From: Bacteroidota bacterium
GTDB taxonomy: Bacteria > Bacteroidota > Bacteroidia > B-17B0 > Aurantibacillaceae
Length of the DNA stretch: 64,000 bases
Direction of reading: 5' to 3'
Assembly: GCA_016711805.1 (NCBI GenBank)
Contig: JADJSH010000001.1
Location: forward strand, 1 to 64,000
In this document: piece by piece, positions 50,501 to 59,175 of the stretch
Numbering within the stretch: position 1 is the stretch's first letter
Layout of the letters: each line of letters begins with the position of its first letter
The notes under the pieces: model-generated
Told to the model about the DNA's origin: nothing
The model's input: the letters and a program-made list of their open reading frames with translations, nothing else
Database searches by the model: none
Made by a program: the position numbers and the translations under genes

Positions 50501-51267
50501 GTGCTGAAGCCACTAAATTATTTAACGATGCGCAAGCAATGCTTACTAAAATAATTTCAGAGAAATGGTTAACAGCCAAAGCAGTGATTGGCATTTTTCC
50601 TGCTAATACAGTTAACGACGATGATACTGAAGTGTATGATGAAAAAGGAAACAAATTGGATACTTTCCATTCTATTCGTCAGCAAAGTAAAAAACCAGCT
50701 GGTCAATATAATGTAGCACTATCTGATTTTATTAAACCAAAAGACTCAAAAGAAACAGATTACCTAGGCGCTTTTGCATTAAGTACAGGTTTTGGTATAG
50801 ATTCTCACGTAGCTCGTTTTGAAGCTGACCATGATGATTATAGCGCTATTATGTTAAAAGCATTGGCAGATAGATTAGCAGAAGCCTTTGCCGAATTAAT
50901 GCATAAAAAAGTTCGTAAAGAATATTGGGGTTATGCAAAAACTGAAAATTTCTTAAATGAAGATTTAATAAAAGAAGAATATGCTGGTATTCGTCCTGCC
51001 CCTGGCTACCCTGCACAACCAGATCATACGGAGAAAAACACCATTTGGAAATTACTAGATGTTGAGAAAAACACAGGCATTATTTTAACGGAAAGTTTAG
51101 CAATGGTTCCAACAGCTGCCGTAAGTGGTTTATACTTTTCACATCCTCAATCTCATTATTTTGGAGTTGGTAAAATAACCAAAGAACAAGTAGAAGATTA
51201 CGCAAAACGTAAAAACATGCCAATTGAAATTATTGAACGTTGGTTAGGAAGTGTTTTAGCTTATTAA
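47569..51267 (+). CDS. metH: Cobalamin-dependent methionine synthase
   Basis: A 1232-residue modular enzyme: homocysteine/zinc domain (about 1-330, zinc Cys246 and the pair 310/311 in GGCCGTT), pterin-binding domain (about 350-610, FMNVGERTNVTGSKKF), cobalamin domain with DVHDIGKN (about 764-771, His766 the cobalt ligand) and an AdoMet activation domain (about 920-1232, RPAPGYPAQPDH). It methylates homocysteine using methyltetrahydrofolate and B12. The SAM riboswitch upstream controls it. All domains look intact. Confidence 0.97.
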   Translation: MNTIQQELEKRVLVIDGAMGSMIQQYKLEEKDFRGKRFADWPKDLQGNNDLLSITQPQIIKTIHKEYLKAGADIIETNTFSATTIAMADYDMQSLAYELNYESAKVAKEAIKEFYAEFPEFAGIPKFVAGALGPTNRTLSLSPNVNDPGFRAITFDELVTAYTEQVKGLIDGGADLLLVETIFDTLNAKAALYAIQNYCQSIDRKMPVMVSGTITDASGRTLSGQTTEAFLNSVSHVDLLSVGLNCALGAKDMRPYLEELSNKAPFYVSAYPNAGLPNQFGEYDQDAHEMGHQIEDFLKAGFLNIVGGCCGTTPSHIKRIAELAKESAPRKKPVADHLMHLSGLEPFTLTPESNFMNVGERTNVTGSKKFLRLIKEGNFEEALSIAREQVEGGAQVIDVNMDEGMLDSEQAMTTFLNLIASEPDISRVPIMIDSSKWSVIEAGLKCVQGKAIVNSISLKEGEEKFIEQALKIKQYGAAVIVMAFDEVGQADTLERRKEICKRAYDVLVDKVKFPPQDIIFDPNIFPVATGMEEHRLNALDFFNSTKWIKENLPYAKVSGGVSNVSFSFRGNDHVREAIHGAFLYHAVKNGMDMGIVNPAQLQVYDDIDKTLLELVEDVLLNRRDDATERLVDHAESLKGITKEKTEKDEAWRKGTVEERLSHALVKGIVEYIDADTEEARLKLGRPLHVIEGPLMDGMNIVGDLFGQGKMFLPQVVKSARVMKKAVAYLEPYLLQEKADNAKAGIVGDGRTNAGKILMATVKGDVHDIGKNIVGVVLACNNYEIIDIGVMVSCDKILEEAKKHNVDIIGLSGLITPSLDEMVHVAKEMERLKFTTPLLIGGATTSKVHTAVKIAQNYSGPVVHVNDASKSVPVASSLISNELRDAFMADVNSDYARVREQNKNAQSQNKFISIAEARQNKFPIDWNKTEIVKPTFIGTKIFDNYDLKEIVEYIDWTPFFISWEMKGSYPKILKDPTRGAEATKLFNDAQAMLTKIISEKWLTAKAVIGIFPANTVNDDDTEVYDEKGNKLDTFHSIRQQSKKPAGQYNVALSDFIKPKDSKETDYLGAFALSTGFGIDSHVARFEADHDDYSAIMLKALADRLAEAFAELMHKKVRKEYWGYAKTENFLNEDLIKEEYAGIRPAPGYPAQPDHTEKNTIWKLLDVEKNTGIILTESLAMVPTAAVSGLYFSHPQSHYFGVGKITKEQVEDYAKRKNMPIEIIERWLGSVLAY

Positions 51268-51276
51268 TTTTATAAA

Positions 51277-51777
51277 ATGACTGTTGAATTTTTAGTTAAA
51301 GAATTAAACTTATTGCCCCATCCCGAAGGTGGTTACTATAAAGAAACTTATCGTTCGGGAGGAAAAATACCTCATACCTTCTTATCTCCGGAGTTTTCTG
51401 GTGATAGAAATATGGCAACAGGAATTTATTTTTTAATTGAAAAAGGAAATTTCTCGGCTTTACATAAAATTAAAAGCGACGAAACTTGGCATTTTTATTA
51501 TGGAGATGCCTTGGAGGTGATTGAAATTGACCATGATGGCAATCTTAGCCTCACTCAAATTGGCTCCAATCTTTCAAAAGGAGAAAGCTTTCAATATACC
51601 GTAAAGGCAAATACATGGTTTGGGTCAAGGGTAAGCAACAATGGCACTTTTTCTTTGGTCGGCTGTACCGTTTATCCAGGCTTCGACTTTTATGATTTTG
51701 AGTTAGCAAATCGTAACGATTTAATTAAATTATTTCCATTGCATAAAAATATCATTACAGAATTAACTAGGGTATAG
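51277..51777 (+). CDS. Cupin, DUF985 family
   Basis: A 166-residue protein: LNLLPHPEGGYYKETYRSG, RNMATGIYFLIEKGNFSALHKIKSDETWHFYYGDALEVIEI and LVGCTVYPGFDFYDFELA. This is the DUF985 cupin family with putative metal-binding His residues (HKIKSDETWHFY). The reaction is unknown. It starts 9 bases after metH on the same strand. Confidence 0.88.
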   Translation: MTVEFLVKELNLLPHPEGGYYKETYRSGGKIPHTFLSPEFSGDRNMATGIYFLIEKGNFSALHKIKSDETWHFYYGDALEVIEIDHDGNLSLTQIGSNLSKGESFQYTVKANTWFGSRVSNNGTFSLVGCTVYPGFDFYDFELANRNDLIKLFPLHKNIITELTRV

Positions 51778-51841
51778 TTTTTGTAGATAATCTGTTGAAA
51801 TTTATTAATTTCACAAAATCTATCAACTAAATTAATTGACA

Positions 51842-52231
51842 ATGAGAGTTTTTGAAACCAAAGCCTTTTTAATGAAAATTCATGATGATTTACTTATTGA
51901 ATTTTTAGTAAAAGAAAATGTCAATCTTCAAGCTACTGATGTGTGGGAATCTCGAGATTTATCGGTTGATTATATTCCTAGTAAAAAATTTTACGTTTTA
52001 TTTGAAGGCGGCGAAGATGCCTCTGTTTCTGGTGAAGCCCGTAGAGCAGGTGCTTCAAAAGAATATACAGGACATGTAGCGGCACTTGCTTTATATAGTA
52101 ATAAAGCTTATGAAAGAATTATTGGTAGTTTGTTTTTAAAAATCAATAAGCCTCTTGTTCCAACAGAATTCTTTGACGACAGAGAAAAAGCCATTGCTTG
52201 GCTAAGAATCATGCAAAAAAGCATGCATTAA
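51842..52231 (+). CDS. STAS-like hypothetical protein
   Basis: A 129-residue protein whose length and pattern (FETKAFLMKIHDDLLIEFLVKENVNL, DYIPSKKFYVLFEGGEDASVSGEARRAGASKEYTGHVAALAL) recall SpoIIAA/STAS-like proteins, which act in partner switching. That similarity is faint, so the call is weak. I start it at ATG 51842; TTG 51836 is less likely. Confidence 0.5.
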   Translation: MRVFETKAFLMKIHDDLLIEFLVKENVNLQATDVWESRDLSVDYIPSKKFYVLFEGGEDASVSGEARRAGASKEYTGHVAALALYSNKAYERIIGSLFLKINKPLVPTEFFDDREKAIAWLRIMQKSMH

Positions 52232-52311
52232 TTGTTGTTATTTATTAGCATTTTTTAGTATCTATTTTTACAATATATCGTTATATTTATAGAACTACTA
52301 TTTATTAAATT

Positions 52312-54279
52312 ATGCGATATCTATATTCCTTACTTTTTATTTCACTATCTGTTTCTATTGCTTTTTCTCAAAGCATGCCTCCTGGTACGTATACCAGTAC
52401 TAACAAAAAGGCAATAAAATATTATGAAGAAAGTAAGCAAATGTTTCAGGTTAGAAAAGATATAGAAGCTGAAAAACTCGTAAAAAAAGCTATAGAAGAA
52501 GATCCAAATTTTCTGGAAGCACATTCAGCATATGGTCAACTTTTATTAAGTAAAAATAGAATTAAAGAAGCAATTACAATATATGAAAAAGCTGTTCAAA
52601 TTAATCCTAAAATTTTTGTAGAAAATCATTATTACTTAGGTGTTTCTTACCTTAACGAAGCTCAGTACGAAAAAGCCATCCCTTGTTTAGAAACTATCAT
52701 AAAAACGGAACGAATAAATCCAACAATAAAAGAAGAAGCTGCTCGCTATCTAAAAAACGCCAAATTTGGAGCAGACGCTATTAAACATCCTCAAACATTT
52801 AAACCAATAAATGTCGGAGCTGGTATTAATACCGCAGAGTTTGAATATTTCCCTGCATTAACAGCAGACGGCAATACATTTTTATTTACGCGAAATATCA
52901 GAGAAGGTGAAGGTGTAACGGCTCCAAGGCAAGAGGATTTTTATGTAAGTAAGAAAGTAAATGGAGTTTGGCAAACAGCTAATCCAATTACATCGGTTAA
53001 TACATTAGGAAATGAAGGCGCTCCATCTTTAAGTGCCGATGGAGAGATTATGTTCTTTGCATCTTGTATGGAAATGACCGGAGATTATGGTTCTTCAGAT
53101 AGGAAAGGTTACGGAAGCTGTGATATTTTTTACGCTCAAAAAATAAATGGAAAATGGACTAAACCACATAACGCAGGCCCCATGATTAATACCAGAAATT
53201 GGGAAACACAACCAAGTTTTAGTAGCGATGGCAAAACACTATACTTTATAAGGGGAATTGCGGGAAGAGGAGATATTCAAAATCCAGATGTTTATTCTTC
53301 AACCATAGGAGAAGACGGTAAATTTTCAGAACCAATAAAATTATCTGATAATATTAATACACCATTAGGAGAGGAAAGTGTATTTATTCATCCAGACAAT
53401 CAAACCTTATATTTTAGTAGTGAAGGGCATCCTGGCATGGGACGTTTAGATATATTCATGAGCAAACGCCAAGCAGATGGAAGTTGGGGGAAAGCCATAA
53501 ATTTAGGTTATCCAATAAATACCGTTGCTGAAGAAAATAGTTTATTAGTTGACGCAAATGGAAAATTAGCCTACTTTGCCAGTGAGCGTGAAGGTGGATT
53601 TGGTGGATTAGATATTTATCAATTTGAATTACCAGAATCTGTTCGTCCCGAAAAAATTACTTATGTAAAAGGATTAACCTATAATGCTAAAACAAAAGTA
53701 CCCGTGGATGCGTCTTTTGAATTAATTGATTTAGAAACACAACAATCCGTAACAAGTGCTTATAGCAATAGTGCAGGAGAATTTTTAGTAACCTTAACGT
53801 CTAACCACAATTACTTAGTTAATGTGAGTAAACCAGGTTTTTTATTTTACAGCGACAATTTTTCTTTAAAAGATAAAGTAGCAGATTACAACAAACCTTA
53901 TCAATTACAAATTCCTTTGCAACCAATTGATACTGGAATCATTGAATTAAAAAACATTTTCTTTGATGTAAATAAAGCGGATTTGAAAGCTGAATCAAAA
54001 GCAGAGTTACAAAAAATTATTGCTTTCTTAAAAGCCAATCCAACACTAAAAGTTGAGTTTAGCGGACATACAGATAATAGCGGAGATAAATTATTTAATA
54101 AAACCTTATCAAATAATAGAGCAAAAGCTATTTATGATTATGTCATTGAAAAAGGTCCTATCCCAGCTGCAAATTTATCTTATAAAGGATATGGCGACAC
54201 TAAACCAAAAGCACCAAATGATTCTCCTGAAAACAAAGCCAAAAACAGAAGAACAGAATTAAAAGTATTAGCAAAATAA
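52312..54279 (+). CDS. OmpA family protein with TPR and PD40/WD40-like repeats
   Basis: A 655-residue exported protein: signal peptide (LYSLLFISLSVSIAFSQ), TPR-like helices (about 30-150), beta-propeller WD40-like/PD40 segments (FPALTADGNTFLFTRNIREGEG, FVSSDGKTLYFIRG, IFMSKRQADGSWGK), a carboxypeptidase-regulatory-like domain near 455 and a C-terminal OmpA domain (about 540-655; FFDVNKADLKAESKAELQKI, FSGHTDNSGDKLFNKTLSNNRAKAI) that binds peptidoglycan. It is a typical Bacteroidota outer-membrane-linked protein. lolD follows one base later. Confidence 0.9.
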   Translation: MRYLYSLLFISLSVSIAFSQSMPPGTYTSTNKKAIKYYEESKQMFQVRKDIEAEKLVKKAIEEDPNFLEAHSAYGQLLLSKNRIKEAITIYEKAVQINPKIFVENHYYLGVSYLNEAQYEKAIPCLETIIKTERINPTIKEEAARYLKNAKFGADAIKHPQTFKPINVGAGINTAEFEYFPALTADGNTFLFTRNIREGEGVTAPRQEDFYVSKKVNGVWQTANPITSVNTLGNEGAPSLSADGEIMFFASCMEMTGDYGSSDRKGYGSCDIFYAQKINGKWTKPHNAGPMINTRNWETQPSFSSDGKTLYFIRGIAGRGDIQNPDVYSSTIGEDGKFSEPIKLSDNINTPLGEESVFIHPDNQTLYFSSEGHPGMGRLDIFMSKRQADGSWGKAINLGYPINTVAEENSLLVDANGKLAYFASEREGGFGGLDIYQFELPESVRPEKITYVKGLTYNAKTKVPVDASFELIDLETQQSVTSAYSNSAGEFLVTLTSNHNYLVNVSKPGFLFYSDNFSLKDKVADYNKPYQLQIPLQPIDTGIIELKNIFFDVNKADLKAESKAELQKIIAFLKANPTLKVEFSGHTDNSGDKLFNKTLSNNRAKAIYDYVIEKGPIPAANLSYKGYGDTKPKAPNDSPENKAKNRRTELKVLAK

Positions 54280-54280
54280 T

Positions 54281-54931
54281 ATGATCTTAGGTAAAAACAT
54301 TAAAAAGCAATACGGTTCGCTAGAGGTTTTAAAAGGAGTTGATTTACATATTCAACCTTCCGAAGTCGTTTCTATTGTTGGTTCTTCGGGTGCTGGCAAA
54401 ACAACCCTATTAACTATTCTTGGAACACTCGATAAAGTAACTTCAGGAGAAATTTTATTTAACGGTGTAAATATCACTTCCTTAAACGAAAAAAAATTAG
54501 CCGCTTTTAGAAATCAACATATTGGCTTTGTATTTCAATTTCACCATTTACTTCCTGAGTTTACAGCCCTAGAAAATGTGTGTATCCCAGCTTTTATAAA
54601 TAAAACATCGAAAAAAGAAGCCGAATTGAAAGCTAACGAATTATTAGATTTATTAGGATTGAAACATCGTGCCAATCATAAACCATCCGAATTATCTGGT
54701 GGCGAGCAACAACGCGTAGCTGTTGCCAGGGCTTTAATTAATAACCCTAAAGTTATTTTTGCAGATGAACCTAGTGGAAATTTAGATAGTGAGAATGCCC
54801 AAAATTTACATCAATTGTTTTTTAAGTTAAGAGATGAATTCAAGCAAACTATAGTTGTTGTAACTCACAACGAAATATTAGCAAACATGGCTGATAGAAA
54901 ACTCATCATGAAAGACGGATTAATACAATAA
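54281..54931 (+). CDS. lolD: LolD-like ABC transporter ATP-binding protein
   Basis: A 216-residue ATPase: Walker A GSSGAGKTTLL (about 34-44), FVFQFHHLLPEFTALENVCIPA, signature LSGGEQQRVAVARAL (about 142-156), Walker B VIFADEPSGNLD, and VTHNEILANMADRKLIMKDG. This is the LolD/MacB/FtsE-like group; lipoprotein release is the family role in many bacteria. A LolC/E-type permease is not adjacent, which leaves the exact partner open. Confidence 0.88.
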   Translation: MILGKNIKKQYGSLEVLKGVDLHIQPSEVVSIVGSSGAGKTTLLTILGTLDKVTSGEILFNGVNITSLNEKKLAAFRNQHIGFVFQFHHLLPEFTALENVCIPAFINKTSKKEAELKANELLDLLGLKHRANHKPSELSGGEQQRVAVARALINNPKVIFADEPSGNLDSENAQNLHQLFFKLRDEFKQTIVVVTHNEILANMADRKLIMKDGLIQ

Positions 54932-54996
54932 AAAAAGTATCAGTTTCCTCTCTAACATATCTATTCCCGAACTAAGAGCAATTATTCACAGAAGAA

Positions 54997-56102
54997 ATGC
55001 TAAAAAGTTATCCAGAGTAAATCGCATTTTACTTTGGATAAACTATGTCTTTATTGTTAGTTTAATAAGTGCTATTGCCTCTAAATATATTTCGCCTAAT
55101 CACTTTTGGATATTGGCATTTTTTGGATTGGGCTTCCCCATCATTGTATTTGTAAATATTTGTTTTGCTATATATTGGTTTGCTCAATTTAGAGTTCACG
55201 CTGCGTTTTCATTTATTGCTGTTTTATTGAGTGCTAAAACTTGTTTAGGCTTTATACAATTTGATTTTACATCAGATGACGTTTCCAATAAAGATATTAA
55301 AGTAATGAGTTATAACTCTATGTTATTTGATTTATATAACTGGACAAAAAACAAACAAAGCCGTAATATCATTTTAACAGCTTTGGCAGAAGAAAATCCT
55401 GACATCTTATGCTTACAAGAGTTTTATACATCGGAAGAAAAAGGTGATTTCAATAATATTGATACGGTGACAGGTTTATTAAATGCTAAAAACCATCATA
55501 TAGAATATACAACAACTTTAAGAGGAAATGATCATTGGGGAATAGCAACTTTCACAAAATTCCCCATCATCAAAAAAGGAAAAATACAATTTAATACCAG
55601 CGCCAATAATATGTGTATATACTCTGATATTATAGTAAAACAAGATACAATTCGTATTTACAATATGCATTTACAATCCATTCGTTTTCAAAAAGCAGAT
55701 TATAAATTTTTAGATCAAGTGAAAAATGATACCGTTGATACTAAAGATGAAGTTGAAAAAAGTAAAAACATATTACGCCGTTTAAAAAGAGCTTTTACAA
55801 AAAGAGCTATCCAAGCAGATGCTATTGCTGCTCATATTGCCAGTTGCAAATACAAAGTAATTGTTTGTGGAGATTTTAATGACACGCCAGCTTCTTATGT
55901 TTATAATACTGTAAGAGGCAATTTAAAAGACGCTTTTGTGGAATCAGGTTCAGGATTTGAACAAACCTATGCAGGAAAGTTTCCAAGGTTTAGAATAGAT
56001 TATATTTTACATAGCAGAGAATTTACAAGCAAACAATACCATCATTTAACCGAAACGTTGACTGACCACTACCCTATTGTGAGTTATGTTTCTTATGAAT
56101 AA
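54997..56102 (+). CDS. Endonuclease/exonuclease/phosphatase (EEP) family protein, frameshifted N-terminus
   Basis: The frame from 55113 (TTG) begins inside a membrane segment, but open reading extends upstream with a normal N-terminus: RVNRILLWINYVFIVSLISA. No usual start is available in that frame. An ATG at 54997 reads MLKK and joins if one base is added to the A run at 55002-55006. So an intact gene would start MLKKLSRVNRILLWINY, giving about 369 residues: two or three membrane segments, then an EEP domain (MSYNSMLFDLY, NPDILCLQEFYT, GNDHWGIATFTKF, YNMHLQSIRF, VCGDFNDTP and RIDYIL, TDHYPIV). The EEP family hydrolyses phosphoesters, and the substrate is unknown. Confidence 0.78.
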
Positions 56103-56142
56103 AGGAATTGAGCATAAAATGTTGCTAGTATTCTAAAGGCTA

Positions 56143-57984
56143 CTAATCAAAAAACAACCAATTTACCCCAAATTTAAAGGCTCTGTCGTTTTGTAAATAG
56201 CCTGGAGTTAAAGAATAATTTCCGCCAAGCAATCCTTGTGTGACGTGATCAATCTTAACAAAGATTCGAACTGGTTTGATTCGTGCATTTAAAAAGAAAT
56301 CAACGTAAGGATAATCGCCAACTGTTTTAGTGGTTTGCACATAATACTGATTAGTCATAGGCATATAAGCATATCCATAAAACGAACTAAAGTACTGAGC
56401 ATTAAATCCTATTTGAATTTGTAAAGCACGTTTAAATAAATTCCCTTGATAGTATAATGCACCATTAATAACATGATTTGGCACACTAATAATTGCCTGA
56501 TATGAAGTACTTTGGTAATTATACTTTGCATTAATACCCAAATGCTTAAACAACAAAACATCTTTATGAATAAAAGCCGAAATATTTTGAATACCAATGG
56601 GGGTTTGTTCTGGAACAGCTAATTCATTAAAATAAATAAAGTTTTTTACATTCTGATAAACAACACCGATATCAAAACGATTATCATTTGTACTAATAGA
56701 AAATAAAGCCTGTTGTTTATCAATAGGCGAGAAATTATTATTCCACGCATAATGATTACTTACCCAATTATTAAAGATAAAATCTGGGTGACGTTTTTCT
56801 ATACTTGCGTTTAATCTGAAAATAAATGGGACTTTAGCTATATTTTGTTTGTAGCTATTATTGATTTCAAAAGAATAATCATTTTGATTAGATCCTTGCG
56901 CAACATAGTTTGCTTTCACAAAACCTATATATTTATTTTTACTCACGTACAAACCAGCATTTACAATATGATTCATAAATGTAGAATCTAAATATTGATA
57001 CATTTGATTAATTTCGTTTTTATAACCAATCTTTAATTTAGTATTGATAGGATTAATCTTTAAGGTATAATTTAATCCATTATTAATGATTCGCCAATGA
57101 GTTGAATCCTTTGTAGAAACCGTATCTAAATAAAACACGTTATAAAATGATTGTGAACCACTATACGCATCTGTGTATTTTGAGAAATTACCAGAATAAT
57201 TAAATTGATAATCTATAAAATGAGAAAGTACCGAAGAACTATCTTCGTTTTTATTTAACCTAAACCAAGGATTAAAATCAAAAGTGGTATTTCTTAATTC
57301 GCGTTTAGCATATTTCAAGTTAACCGGGAGTAAAAACTTATTAATGGAAACGTTTTCTAAAAACAAGGTATCATTTGATATACCTCCATTTTCCTGATGT
57401 TTTACTTTATTATATAATACATAAGCATAATAGCCTACTCTATTATTTTTTGAACTATAATTAGATGTTGTGTAAAAATTATTAGTAAAGCTTTGCTGAG
57501 ACTGATAAAAACCAATGCCACTATAACGATTAAACCCCAAGGTAATATTTAATTTATTTTTAAAGGTGTTTGAAAACAACAATTTAAAGGCTTGTTCTTG
57601 CTTGCTTCCAGCAATTCCTGTTAAACTAGCATAAGGCCCTTTTGTTTGATAATACTTTACATCATCAGCACTAATCATATCATTTTGATAAGGTGCTGTA
57701 AATAAATTAAAGCCAAGTGCTTTAGATTGATAATTAATATACAAAGGAGCAGATGGCATTCCTAAATGACCGTTCGTATTTCTTGGAAAATAATTCTGAA
57801 AATTAGTAATGCTCGTGTCAATTTTAGAATACAAAAACTGTTGCAAATTGTTTTTATCTGCATGAGTCAATGTATTAATAAAACTACTATCTGTTGGATA
57901 ATTTACCTGTGATGCTAATGAATAAGATACAAACCATAAGCATAGTAATAATTTACTACAAAAAGTATGTTTATGTTTACTCAT
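56143..57984 (-). CDS. Putative outer membrane porin (Porin_10-like)
   Basis: A 613-residue protein with a signal peptide (FCSKLLLCLWFVSYSLASQ) and a beta-barrel rich in aromatic, Asn and Ser residues. Late sections such as FSEYGYAYMP-like YYVQTTKTVGDYPYVDFFLNARIKPVRIFVKIDHVTQGLLGGNYSLTPGYLQNDRAFKFGVNWLFFD are typical of the Bacteroidota putative porin family, ending in a C-terminal aromatic FFD. It probably sits in the outer membrane; its specificity is unknown. Confidence 0.78.
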   Translation of the reverse strand: MSKHKHTFCSKLLLCLWFVSYSLASQVNYPTDSSFINTLTHADKNNLQQFLYSKIDTSITNFQNYFPRNTNGHLGMPSAPLYINYQSKALGFNLFTAPYQNDMISADDVKYYQTKGPYASLTGIAGSKQEQAFKLLFSNTFKNKLNITLGFNRYSGIGFYQSQQSFTNNFYTTSNYSSKNNRVGYYAYVLYNKVKHQENGGISNDTLFLENVSINKFLLPVNLKYAKRELRNTTFDFNPWFRLNKNEDSSSVLSHFIDYQFNYSGNFSKYTDAYSGSQSFYNVFYLDTVSTKDSTHWRIINNGLNYTLKINPINTKLKIGYKNEINQMYQYLDSTFMNHIVNAGLYVSKNKYIGFVKANYVAQGSNQNDYSFEINNSYKQNIAKVPFIFRLNASIEKRHPDFIFNNWVSNHYAWNNNFSPIDKQQALFSISTNDNRFDIGVVYQNVKNFIYFNELAVPEQTPIGIQNISAFIHKDVLLFKHLGINAKYNYQSTSYQAIISVPNHVINGALYYQGNLFKRALQIQIGFNAQYFSSFYGYAYMPMTNQYYVQTTKTVGDYPYVDFFLNARIKPVRIFVKIDHVTQGLLGGNYSLTPGYLQNDRAFKFGVNWLFFD

Positions 57985-58004
57985 TAAACCCAGAAAGTGA
58001 AAAC

Positions 58005-59039
58005 TTAAAATTTATCGAAGAAATGTTCTTCAACGTCAAAGGTAGACTTTATTCCGACTTGTTTAAAATCAGACTCTAACCATTTTGAAGCTGTTTGACG
58101 TCCACGTTCTTTTAAACTTAATAAAAAGTCCCAAGAGGTGTTCATTTTACTGCTATAACTCAACTGACTTAATGCATCATATCCAGAAATAGTGTGTACA
58201 AAAATCTCTCTATTTGCTTTATCATCCGTTTTTAAAATCCCATTCCTCAACAATTCGTTTCGATAGTGAATTAATTTCATTTCGTTTATCAAACTGCTAT
58301 TAAATGAAATTTCGTTTACTCGATCTGCAATATCTCTTGCAGAAGTAGGCACTGAACCTATATTAATAGAATTAATTTTAATTAAAACAATATCATGCAA
58401 GTTTGTATTGGTAATTAAAGGGAAAATTGGAGGATTACCCATGTAACCACCATCCCAATAATATTCGCCATCTATTTGCACTGCTTGAAACAATTGTGGT
58501 AAGCAAGCCGAAGCTAAAACAGTATCTACTGTGATATCTTTATTGCCAAAAATTTTAGCTCTATTGGTTTTAACATTAGTAGCACAGATAAACAATTTCT
58601 TTTTGCTATACATGTGTAACTCTTTAAAATCAATCAAATCCGTCAAAATATCACGAAGTGGATTATAATTTAAAGGATTAAAATTATAAGGAGACATGTA
58701 CTGAGTCATGTTATTAAACAACATATACCCTGGAGAATTATGAATATCTCCATCGCTAAATAATTTATCGAAAGTACTAGGTTGAAAAAAGCTACCTGCC
58801 TGTGCAACCTTACGCCACAAGGTTTCCAATAATTCTTTAGCTTTTTTTGGTCCACCAACATGCAAACCATAAGCACAAACAACTGCATTAACAGCGCCAG
58901 CGCTAGTACCACACATAGCATCTGCTACAATGTGCTCAGCCTCCAATAATCTATCTAAAACACCCCAAGTAAATGCTCCATGAGCACCTCCACCTTGCAA
59001 GGCGATACCAACTTTTTTAATTTCTTCAGAACTACTCAT
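58005..59039 (-). CDS. Patatin-like phospholipase
   Basis: A 344-residue patatin: glycine-rich QGGGAHGAF (about 15-23), nucleophile elbow GTSAG (Ser46) and catalytic Asp196 in DGGYMG, so the catalytic dyad is complete. It hydrolyses acyl esters. It has no signal peptide, so it probably acts in the cytoplasm. Confidence 0.9.
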   Translation of the reverse strand: MSSSEEIKKVGIALQGGGAHGAFTWGVLDRLLEAEHIVADAMCGTSAGAVNAVVCAYGLHVGGPKKAKELLETLWRKVAQAGSFFQPSTFDKLFSDGDIHNSPGYMLFNNMTQYMSPYNFNPLNYNPLRDILTDLIDFKELHMYSKKKLFICATNVKTNRAKIFGNKDITVDTVLASACLPQLFQAVQIDGEYYWDGGYMGNPPIFPLITNTNLHDIVLIKINSINIGSVPTSARDIADRVNEISFNSSLINEMKLIHYRNELLRNGILKTDDKANREIFVHTISGYDALSQLSYSSKMNTSWDFLLSLKERGRQTASKWLESDFKQVGIKSTFDVEEHFFDKF

Positions 59040-59175
59040 TTAATTGAATACTATTTATAAATGTTAAACCAATTTAGCATATCAATAGACTACCAAATAT
59101 AGCTAAATAATTGAACTAAGAAAATAAATTAAGACGAGTATTAACAATCATTAGATTAATAATCCCTTGATGGGG

